From: Dryomyza anilis
Taxonomy: Eukaryota > Arthropoda > Insecta > Diptera > Dryomyzidae
Assembly: GCA_951804985.1 (NCBI GenBank)
Contig: OX638130.1
Span: 101,863,700-101,927,699 of the forward strand
Reading direction: 5' to 3'
DNA: 64,000 nucleotides
Below the pieces are notes generated by a model that was not told the origin of the DNA, ran no database searches, and saw nothing but the letters and a program-made list of their open reading frames with translations. Position numbers and translations under genes: made by a program. The first letter of the stretch is position 1. Each line of letters opens with the position of its first letter. Positions 37,701 to 49,700 of this stretch are shown one piece after another.

Positions 37701-40700
37701 AATTTTTCCAGTACTTAAGGTTGAGTTTATAGGCATCTTTTCAAGTTGAACTTAGTTTAAACTAGTTGAAATTATGTCTATATAGTCAGCATATCACATA
37801 TATTTAAAATTTCATATAGACTTATTATTAGCTGTCTATCCGTCTGTACAATTTATAGACATTGGATTAGGAAGTATAGACGTTTTAAAAATGTGTAAAA
37901 GTTTAAACTAAGTTTAAGGTTGCACTATAAAGCGGACCTAAGAGTTTGTAAGAAACACAGATCAAATCAACCACTGGCTAATGACAAATAAATTCACATG
38001 TCTGTACAATTTATAGACATTCGGACATTTGATTAGGAAGTATAGACGTTTTAAAAATGTGTAAAAGTTTAAACTAAGTTTAAGGTTGCACTATAAACCG
38101 GACCTAAGAGTTTTTAAGAAACACAGATCAAATCAACCACTGGCTAATGACAAATAAATTCACACAGGTTGAAATTTTTGTCATATGTCATTCAAATTTG
38201 AAAGAAATATAAAAATTATATAAAGGGAACTTAGTCAAAAAATCGAGTAACTGTAGAATTATTTGCTGTGCACAAATATCAAATAAAGAATTAATTGTAA
38301 AGCGACAGAAAACAGTGAAAAGTATTGTGAAAAGTATTTCCTACGTTTAAACGGAGATTAACACTTCAACATCGGTCGTTTAGACTAAGTTTAAACGTTG
38401 ATTCTAATTATACTCTATCTTTAAACTAGGTTTAACTCACAAATGATGTTCAACTGAAGGTATTTCCTAAGTTTAAACGGAGATTAACACTTCAACATCG
38501 GTCGTTTAGACTAAGTTTAAACGTTGATTCTAATTATACTCTATCTTCGAACTAGGTTTAACTCACAAATGATGTTCAACTGAAGGTATTTCCTAAGTTT
38601 AAACGGAGATTAACACTTCAACATCGGTCGTTTAGACTAAGTTTCAACGTTGATTCTAATTATACTCTATCTTTAAACTAGGTTTAACTCACAAATGATG
38701 TTCAACTGACCATGAAAAGCTGATTTTACCCAAGATCAAATTTAAAATTATTTTAATTTAATGGCTCATATTCATTGACAATTTTAAGTCGAAATTAAAA
38801 TTTAAGTTAGTTTTTATTTACAATTTTTACTTAGAATAATAGGTCAAAAAACTGATTTTAATTTTAAAAACGACTTAAAATAGTCTATGAATATGCGACA
38901 ATATCGACGTTGTAAAGGGTTTTTCCATAAGAGCGCTACAAAACAAGGGTTTTTCAACATGGACGCTACAAAAATAGAGCGACAGGGACAGTAAACGACG
39001 CCATATTTCTTGCCGCTCTTTTGACATTTCTTTTCAGTAAGGTTTCCCCTTTCAAGATGGAAAGATATACGAGCCAACAACGAGTCGAAATTATTAAAAT
39101 TTACTACCGAAATTCAAATTCGTATATATTTCCATCATGAAATGGCAAACCTTACTGAAGAGAAATGTCAAAAGAGCGGCAAGAAATATGGCGTCGTTTG
39201 CTGTCCCTGTCGCTCTCCTTTTGTAGCGTCCCTGTTAAAAAACCCTTTAGAACGAAAAGTCACCAAATACATTTTTATGAAAAACTTAAATTTCGAGTTT
39301 GTTGGTTAATATTATAAAAAGTAATTGATACATTTTTAAAGTTGAAATATCAGTTGATAGATTTACATTTTCTTATCATGTGGTCAAAAAAATTGAGATC
39401 ATCGATTAAAAATTGACAGATTTATAAACATTTTTGTAAATGAATATTTGGAATTTTGAAAATATATATGGTGACAGACAAATGTGGTATTTATAGATGT
39501 CCCATTTTTAAATGGCGCTGAGAATCTCCCTTTAAAATTCCAATTGAAATTTTTAAATGTACCGCGTTTTTTATAAACGAATTATTGAACTTTATAAAAT
39601 ATATGTATAAAATATATTCTAATATTTTTTTTATATGTTTCGCATTTTTAGGTTTTGTTACAACTACAACATCTTATGGGCCGAGAACACAGACACATTA
39701 AAGTCAGCACACCCGATATCAATATCAGCGATATGCGCACCTGGAAGATTCACAAGAAGGACTATTCGTTTTTGCCAGTACTAAAACTAGACTCAAATGT
39801 AAGTTATTTTCTTTAATAATAGATTTTAATGAAAATAAAATGTTTGTTAGTTGATACTCAAATATATTCAAATTTGTTGAGATTTGTACAAAACTTCCAT
39901 TAGTTGAAATTATAACAAATTTACTAGATCTGTTTGGTGATAATTAAAATCGTGTAATCGAGTTCTATGAAATTGTTTACAAAATTGTGCCAAATTTAAT
40001 TCATGAACATTATTTAATAAAGTAATTTTATTGTAAAAATTTCCATTGAAAATATTATCAAACGTCAATCGAAGCATCCAAAATCCAAAAAGAATTCAAA
40101 AGAGATAACGTATAATAAATTCCACATAAAACACATTTATTAAAGCCGATTAGCACCTTGTTAGCCGCGACTACTTAAAAGCTTAATCATGATAACACTA
40201 TTCTGTAAGATTAATCGTCAAGCGTAGATAATTTTGAGGTAGGTTATGCTTTTTTTGGAGAGGGGCTATAGCTCTTTAAATGTTGTATGATGTATAAATA
40301 AAAAAAATAGTTAACTTAAGAAGAAGATAACTGGGTAGAGAAGAACCATCAGGGAAATCATAACGTCCAATTCTCCCCATACATTTTTATCTCGAGAACT
40401 TATCTCCGAACCATTATTCCTTGAAGAATTCGTTCCTGAAACAGTTCTTCATAAAAAATAACCAGGAATTGCAATAGCATGAGGAATACTGAGGAAGAAT
40501 TGTTTGTGAATGATTTTTCTGTGAAATAATTGTCTGGGAATGTTTTGTCTTGGGAAGGAATAGTCACATTATTATTCCTTCAATTCCATTATTCATTGAA
40601 GAATTCTTTCCCAAAACAATTGTATACAAAAAATATTGAGGTATTGCAGAGTAGCATAAGGAATACTATTTTATCGGGAACAATTGCTTGTGGATGATTT

Positions 40701-43700
40701 GTCCGGGACATATTTGTGAGGGGCAGAATAGTCTGAAAAGTATAGTCTTAGGAAGAAATATGTGCTTCTTGGGAGATTTATCTGTGAAAGTATTGTTCGG
40801 TAGAGAATTATCTGGGAAAAAAATGTTTTGGTAAAGATTTGTCACGGAGTGTACTGTCTCGGGAAAGAGATTGTGTCGGTGAAGAATGTTTAGAGAATGT
40901 AATTTGCAGAAAAGTATTATTTTGGTCAATTATCTCTATTAAATATTAATCAATTATATACATAATAATAGTAGTTTGATGCTACAGTCCTGTAAAGAAC
41001 TTAAGCCGAGCTCTCTCACAATTTGAGCTGTGCGTGCTATATTTGTACTCAAAATGATGGGACCTACAGTTTAATGCCGACTACGAACAGGAGGTGAGAG
41101 CTTTTTCATAGCCGATGTTTACTCTCGTAGTTTTGGCAATGACTGCCGAGAGGTAGCGTCGTAGAGGTAGCGTCGTTTTGCTATGAAAAGATATTGTTAG
41201 CCCTAGTCTAGGTTGGGACCTTTCGGCTCGCCGTCCAACGTATTAACCTCTGAGTTACCGACGCTACAATAGTGCAGCAAATATTCCACTTTATTATCCG
41301 ATTTAGTAACGATTTTAGGGTAATTCGAGGTAGCTGATCTAAAATTAGAAGTCCGTGTTGCGACACCACGTTTGGGTAAGGATCCACCACGTGTGGTGCT
41401 CGCATAAGAATTTAAAATTTGATTGGGAATAATTGTCTTGAGTAAGATTTGTCTATGGGAAGTATTCCCAGCAGAAAATCTAGGATCTTTTCAGGCTTGA
41501 ATTTTTGTCTGAAAACCACTGAACTCTTCTCTTCCCTCCTGAGTAAAATTGCATAACACTTTTTTACAAATTTCATCGAAGTATTGAGGTGTGAAATTTC
41601 AAACAAATTGTTAAAATTTCTTTTGAGAAAAAAAAACACTTACCGTAAAGAAATTATTAAGGAAAAATGTTTCCTTAATTATTTCCGGAGAAGTATTTTG
41701 TTATCCAGCTTTTCGACTAGCCATTACTTTCGGGTAATTCGGAGTTGCTAATCTTAACCTTAAGAAAATTGGGTATTTGACTTAACTGTCTTACATAAAT
41801 ATTTATTATTGTTATTTTTAAACATTTTCTCGGTATTCGAAAATGACACTATTAATCTCAAGAATTAAGCTGCAGATTAAAAACTGAATTCAAAGATTTC
41901 AACCAAATCATAGATCATATCGTCACTATCATACCAAAGTGGTGAAAGTGCAATTTTTGACATTTGCGTTTATTTACATTTTTAAATGTAGTTTATCCTG
42001 AAGTATGCTGTGCCAAAATCGCGTGTCATTTCGTTGGATATTTCTAGCCACAAAAGACAAAACCAAAAGGTCGAATTTGAAAAATTGTACATCTTGTCTT
42101 GCCAAAAGGGCGAATCTTTTCGTTTTTTTGCCATAACTTTTTATTGGTATAAGATAAAAGAGTGGTGTAAAAGCATTTATTATTTGTTTTCAAAACACCT
42201 ACAGATCTGCATCATTATTTTCCCAAACATTAATTTGCAATTTGTTATTTGCAGGAACAAATGTTTGGCAAAATATTTTCAAATAATGATGCCAATCGAT
42301 AGGTGCTTTGAAAACAAATAATAATTGCCTTTACATCACTATTTTATCTTGTACCATTAAAGAGATATCGCAAAAAAAACGAAAAGATTCGCCCTTTTGG
42401 CATGACAAGATTTTCACTTTTTTCAATTTCTTCGTTTTTTTGCTATAATTTATTATTGGTGCAAGATAAAATAGTGGTGTAAATGTATAATTTGTTTATT
42501 TTTATAGCACCTATAGACTGGCATCATTATTTAAAAATATTTTGCCAAAAATTTTTTCGTGCAAATAACAAATGGCAAATTAATGTATGGCAAAATATTT
42601 TTAAATAATGATGCCAATAGATAGGTGCTTTAAAAGCAAACAATTAATGCCTTCACATTACTATTTTATCTTGCACCAATAAAAAGTTATTGAATAAAAA
42701 ACAAAAATATTTGCATTCTGATCAGGATATAGCTCCACAAAATCCGTATTTATAATTCAGTAGGTTGTCCAAATCTAAAAATATTTTATATACGTTATAA
42801 TAATTGATAAATAAACCAAAATAACAGAAAAAATTAAAAAAAAATAAAAATTTTGCTTATTTTTAAAGCACTTCAAACTTAAAAATTTTATTTCCCAACA
42901 TTTTTAAAAATGCACATTCGGCATGACAGTGACGATATATATCTTTAAATTAAGCATTTAAGCATTTTCGATTCGAATTTAACATTTTCAATATTACTTA
43001 TATTCGCAAAACTTTTAATACCTGCGAAATAGCCAATAATTTTTAATAACGTCCTGTGCCGCTTTTATTTTTTTTAGTTAATTTCCCTTACAACACATGA
43101 CAAACATGAAAAAATAATACCGCCTATACTGCAAATGACGTTTTTGATTTTTTTTTTTTTGTATTTCGGTTACTGAACCATATGAAATGTTTTTCGTAAT
43201 TTTCACCTCTGCTACGCTTTATCAGCGGTTATGTTTTAGTCGGCATTACGTGTGTTTTACCTCTTTCCACACAGTAATTCGTTCCCACAATCAGTTGAAT
43301 GCGAAAGCGTGCGATCACGGTGGGATTTTTATGAGGAACGCTCTTATTTGAGCCCGTTTGTTTCCTTTTGTTGCCCTTCTACTACTCTGCCTTCTTTAAG
43401 CTGGCTGGCTGGCTGGCACAAAAGACAGGCATGTGCTTGTTATTGCCTTGTTAGTCTTCGTCTTCATCCTCTTCCTCCTCATCTTCCTACTCTTCTTTTT
43501 CGTCTTCTTCTGCCTGTACCTCTTTGTCGTCTTATACAACGTGTTCTTGAATTAAGACAAAAATTAAATAAGACACGAAATTATCATCCAGCGCGAGTGG
43601 AGTCCAACTTGAACTCCTTTGAATTGCAGGCACTTGTGTGGCGGCGTCGGCGCATACCACTGTAATAAGTGCTGCCGCCGCCAAAGGTACCACTTTGGGC

Positions 43701-46700
43701 CCAATGCATACAAAACACCATGACAACAAGATCACCTGCAGATCGTGCTGCAGTGGGTTGCAAAAATGTGTTGCCTTTTTGCATGTCCAGTTAGAGCGCG
43801 GCGGCGCTCCAGCAGCAGCAGCAGCTCCTTCGAATGTTGCTGCTGCTGCTACCTTTCTGCGGCTGCTGCTGTTGCTGCAGATGCGATGCCAGTTCCAGCC
43901 TGTTGTTGTCTCACACACAAGCGTTAATAATTGTTGGCGCATTGCCCTGAGGGCGTTGATTGAGTGGTTTGTGTTTTTTTTTTTTGTATTATTCTTTCAT
44001 ATATTTTTTCCTTCTATTTTTCCATGTCGTTGATCGTACGTTATAGCTGTTCGTGCCAACTTAAAATCAGCCAACTTCTGCATACTTCTTCCTCCCGTCC
44101 ATGCTACCTCATCTTACTTTGACCAATTTTAAACGACCTACTACATCATACAACGACGCAACATCGTTCAGTTTTTGATCGCGTGAAGCATTTATTTTAT
44201 TTTCAATATTCATAACTTCTAAATTGCACAAACGTCATCAGCTGACGTTAGTTATGTTGCTTAGTTAAACAGATAATGCTGTTAATTACTTAAATAAATA
44301 ATACTTTTTTTTTATTCCGCCATCGATAAGCCAGTCAACAGCATAAATATATATAGCATCTATAGTTTGTCATCGATACAAACTATAGAAAATTGTCAGC
44401 TAAATTCTTGTTAAAATTTGATTGACGTCAGAGCACATTCAACTAGGGAAATAATGCTTTAGTTTGTCTGTTAATGGATCAGTAGAATTCTTTACATTAT
44501 TTGAAATCATTTATATATAGACCCCTAAGAATGTTATTGGGTTATATAATTTTCTATGAAATAAATTCAAAGGAGTTCTTTATCGAACAAACGTTTACTG
44601 GGACGGTGTCCTCAAATTACTTCGAGATGGGTTAAAAGTGAGAAAATCTATTCGGAGTCATACCATTCTCTGGCGAACTGTACGTTCCGATGTTGTGTGG
44701 TATTTTTAAGTTACCCAGTCTGCCATGTCTCGGAGGCCTTCGATGCCTCGAAGCTTTCTCAAACAAACTTCGACTTCAATGTTCGCACCCGTACACCCAG
44801 AAAAAAATTCCCTCAAATCCCATTAAAATTGGTCAATAGGGCAATTATTGATTTAATAGTATACAAAAAATAAATCTTTTCATCTAAACTCAATGGTAAT
44901 GTCATGGTAGTGGCATAACCGCGGTAGCTCAGTGGTTAGTGCGTTGGACTGCGAGCCGAAAGGTCCCCGGTTCAAGTCTGGACTGGGGCTAACAACATCT
45001 TTTCATAGAAACATTTTTCTATACCGCGCTACCTCTCGTCAGTAAATGGCAAACCTACGAGAATAAAACCATTGCCTATGAAAAAGCTCTCACCCGCCGT
45101 TCGGATTCGGCAATAAACTGTAGGTCCCACCACTTTGAGTACAAATATAACACGCACAGCTCAAAATGGTGAGAGAGCTCGGCCGAAGTTCTGTACAGGA
45201 CTGTAGCGCCAAACTATTATTATTATTATTGACTATTTTTAATAGAAAAAAACTATTATTTATATAGTATTTTTTTTTCTGGGTGTAGCTTAATCGCTTA
45301 TAATTTTCAAAATTTCTCGTACATTTAAATTTGAGAATAATATACGATATTTAAATATTTATCACAACGATATCGCAATATTTCACGATGCATTCTCGAA
45401 CTTTGATTATTTTTTTTTCTTCAATATCGTTTTGATTTCGAATAATTTCTCGTACCGATAAAACTCCGATAGAATGTATCGATATCTAACTGTTCTTTTG
45501 AGATATATGTAATTTTTAAGACTTCTCGTACTTTTTCGAGAATTGAAGTGTCTATGACATCGTACGGCAAATGTTTTTGGTTTTTATACATGTCCCCCCT
45601 TTCAGTGACTTCTTCAAACGTACTATAACCTTAGTATGTGATTTCTGGAATGTACTTAATTTACTCTGTGAAAAGTATTCAATTTGTTTTGTTTCTGTCA
45701 TGTATTCGTACAAAAATAAAGAATATTTGGGAATTTCCAACTTTGGCCTTACATATTATTGAGAAAACGTTTTCCATGCCATACACCATTTTTCTTTACT
45801 ATGATCTATGTTTCGAAGTTGATAATATCGAAAAATCGTATTCTAAAATGAAGATATTTTGCATTTAGGAGATTGTTTTTAGTTTTTCAATGATTTACGA
45901 GAGTGTTTGAATTTTCTGTGACATCGAGAAATATTTTAAAACATGATAAGATAGTGGTATTGAATAGAATAATCGGGCTTTGTCCTGCGTAGTAATCCCT
46001 GGATTATGTCAAAAGCCTCAAACTTTTGTCTAACGTCTTTTGGTTATGTCAAAATGTTATATATGTGTTCAGAAAATTATGTGATCGATGCTCGCATTTA
46101 TTTTTACATAGAGTTTATAGCCGGCCTCAGCAGTCCAGAGGTAGCGCGCTGGACTTGCATTCTGAAGGTCTCGGGTTCGATGGGCGCTCGTGGTGATATG
46201 AACCACAAAATCGTAGGGAATAGATTTCACAGTACAATGGATATAGTCTGCCTGAGTGCTGTGGATCTTAGTAGATATTCCAAAAAAAAAAAAAAGTTTT
46301 ATTTGAAAGGTTGTAGCTTGAGCATAATAAAGGAAACAAAAAACGAAATATGTTTTTCACCATCGTCTTTAATCGTCCAAAACCTCAAATAAATTGTTTT
46401 TGGATAGTTGAAAATATTCAAATGGGAATATCCAACTTCGGAAACGTCTTTGGGGCATACCACATTTCACATTCGTATTCTCTTTGAGTCTCTTTGAGTA
46501 TTCTCTTTGAGTCGATTTGATTATACTCTGTTGATTAATGTTCTTATGTGATTTACCCATTAGGTAAAAATAGTAGTTTAAGTTAAATAAGCAATTGATT
46601 CGGGAATATCTTTACTGAACAACAAAATATTGTTGAGATTTAAGATTTCTGAGATTTAGTATATTTGAGACAGAGCTAGTTCCGATTCATATACATATTT

Positions 46701-49700
46701 CTTGTAACGATAATTTCGGAGAATGATAATAATCTTCGTAACTTCCCATTTCGGACAAATCCTACAGTATAAATTAACATTGCACAAACGTCTTGACATA
46801 TTCTGGAATGAAATCCATTTATGTTTTGGAAATTTGAAAACATTTTTCATTATTCTGTGACGTTGATAAAGTTTAACTAAGTAGGTAAGGTTTTAGCTCT
46901 TTTGAAAACGGTCATTTGGAAAGACAGAGTAGCTTGTATATATAATTTGCCTTGCCCGTTTCGAGACATTTTGAACCAAATGGCAACTTCGAATAAACTC
47001 TTTCCAAAAATCTACTCAGTATTGCCTACTCGGTATTGTCTGCTTCGAAAACGTTTCTAGGGTAGAGCCCATTTTATTTCATATATATCACGTGTCCATG
47101 TAATAATATTCGACAAACGCATTTGAGGGCAATGATCATTATCTTGGGACTTGCCCGTTTCGAAAACTTGTGCACCAAACATAATATTGAACAAACGTAT
47201 TTCCAGCGCCTTGGCCATTATATTGAGAATTGAGAATTTCATAACAACGAAACTGTTCGCTACATTAACTCTGACAGTCGACTGAAAATTTACAATGTGT
47301 CGCCGCATTCGAATTATTTATATTCCTCAGTTTGTTTATGAATCACGCCAAACAATTGAACGGCGCTCCGTGGAATCCCCCAAGTACTTAACTAATAACA
47401 ACAATAACAAAAACGGCAGTAATAAATACAACAAATGCGATTCATAATAACAATAACAGTAACAACAACAACAACAACAACAAACTGAAATTGTGCCAAT
47501 CACAAGTACGTGAGCGCGGTCTGTGTGCGGAGAGAGGAAGAGAGCGTGCGATAAGGGCGCGAGTTAGTTGATCGTTTGCAATCAGCGAAAGCGGCGAGCC
47601 ACTCTCGTGCTCTTGTGACAGCTCGTTGACAGTTAAATTTCAATAAAATGTGTCTGGTATTTGTTGTTGCAATTAATTAATAATTAGTAGATACTTTTTT
47701 AAATCCATAAATAATAATAGCGCATCGGCAATAAAAATAAATACAACGTAAATTTTCCATTTCATTTAACACAATACGACAAAAATTTACTTTTTGTAAA
47801 AATAACAGAAATCAGCATTACAAAACTTGGAAGGTATAAAAATACAGCTCTATTTTAGTTGTCAGGTAATTTTTTAAATTTATATTTAGAAAAAAATAAT
47901 CAACATAAATATAGCAACCGATATTAATTGCATTCATTAATCAATCCATCAATGAAACTTACTAATTTAATAAAAAACATTTGTTATTCTTCGTTAAATC
48001 AGCGAGTAACTTTGCTAATATGTACGTCAATGCAGCAAATTAATTAGTCAGCGCAATTTCAGCGAATATATTTGCTAAAAATGCGCCGACTAAATTATTT
48101 GCTGCATTGACGTAAACATATTCATATTAGCAAACGGAATTGCTGATTTAACGAAGAATAGCAAATGTTTTCATTAAATTAGTGACTTTCATTGCTGGAT
48201 TGACTAATGAATGCAATTAATATCGGTTGCTATATTTACGTCGATTATATTTTTCAGTGCATGATCAGGTCATAAAGTTGGTCATCTAAGTGTTTGCGTT
48301 ATGACAACAAAAATATATATTTAAATGGGTATTATTTGATCGAATGTTTCAAAATTACAGATATTACGTATCAAAAATGTGTCAGAAGGTAGGGTTGTGT
48401 GGTTTTAAAATGTTCCACATGGTCCTCTTGTATTTTGACTAATATTTTCTAGACTTTAAAACTATATCAGATTTTAAAAAAGTCTATTTTATGTCATCGT
48501 TTAGCGTACAGATTTTTTACAAATAATTGGTTATTATTTTATTATTATTATAATTATTATTTTTTTATTAAAATTGAAATGAAAATTATAACAAACGTTC
48601 TTAAAAACGTTGAATTAATTTTTTTAATTACGCATACTTAAACCCATTCTATTAAGTATTATAAAAGTTGATTTTTGTCGAACTGCGTTATTTGAAATGG
48701 AAAAATTTTACGTTGTTTTCATTCATTAATTAATTTATTAAAAAATATTGAATGAATCAACAGCACTGAGTACGGTTATTATTGTTTATTATAATTCTAT
48801 TTATATTTTGCATTGATTGCGTACCACAGTTTATATTAAATGTCCCTATGCATTGAATGAAACGCTATCACATAATTTAAGTGACAGTTGTTCTTTTCAT
48901 AATTATTTTGTTTCATTTTTGTATAGAAATGCAAACACGTTCAACATCGACAGTCTCACCTAATAATTTAATAAAGATTTAATAATAGTTTCAGTATTAG
49001 ATTCATTTCGTTGTATTCGGCGTACACGGAGAGAAAAGAAATTTCTAAAACTGGAAAGGAATTTGGGCATGAATGAAAAATATAATGCTACTAAAATTCT
49101 AAAATTTAATATCTGAATATTAAGAAAGCAAATTACTTAGTTATCAAAAAAGTAAACAAGATTTATTTTTCTTGATTTTGAGAAGTTAATTTATTAACTA
49201 TTAAAAACTAAAAAAACACGGAACATTTTGCTTTATTTTTGCAAAATTTAAAGAACACATGTTCAAAGCATGATCTATGAAAACAACAACAGTTTTGTTT
49301 TCACAGATTTTGGTTTGTTGTCTCTAATATTCGCTCGTGTGCTTTCTTTTGCAAAGTAAGTCTGTTATCGTCATCTTTGCATACAAGAATAATTGCACTT
49401 GGCTACTTCCTTAATACCTACGAATATAATCTATGCATTTCAAGAATAATTGCTCTTAGTTTTTTTTTAATAAATAAGTGAATCTGTGTCTTAAAATCAA
49501 GAATATATCAGATTAGCTGTATATTACACCGTATATTTCTTGAGTCCTTGGGAATTTTAGAATTTTTTTTTTTAGAGGAAAATAAATTTCTAAAACTGGA
49601 AAGGAATTTGGCATGAATGAAAAATAAAATGGTACTAAAATTCAAGAATTTATTATCTGAATATTAAGAAAGAAAGATTTATTCTTCTGGATTTTGAGAA

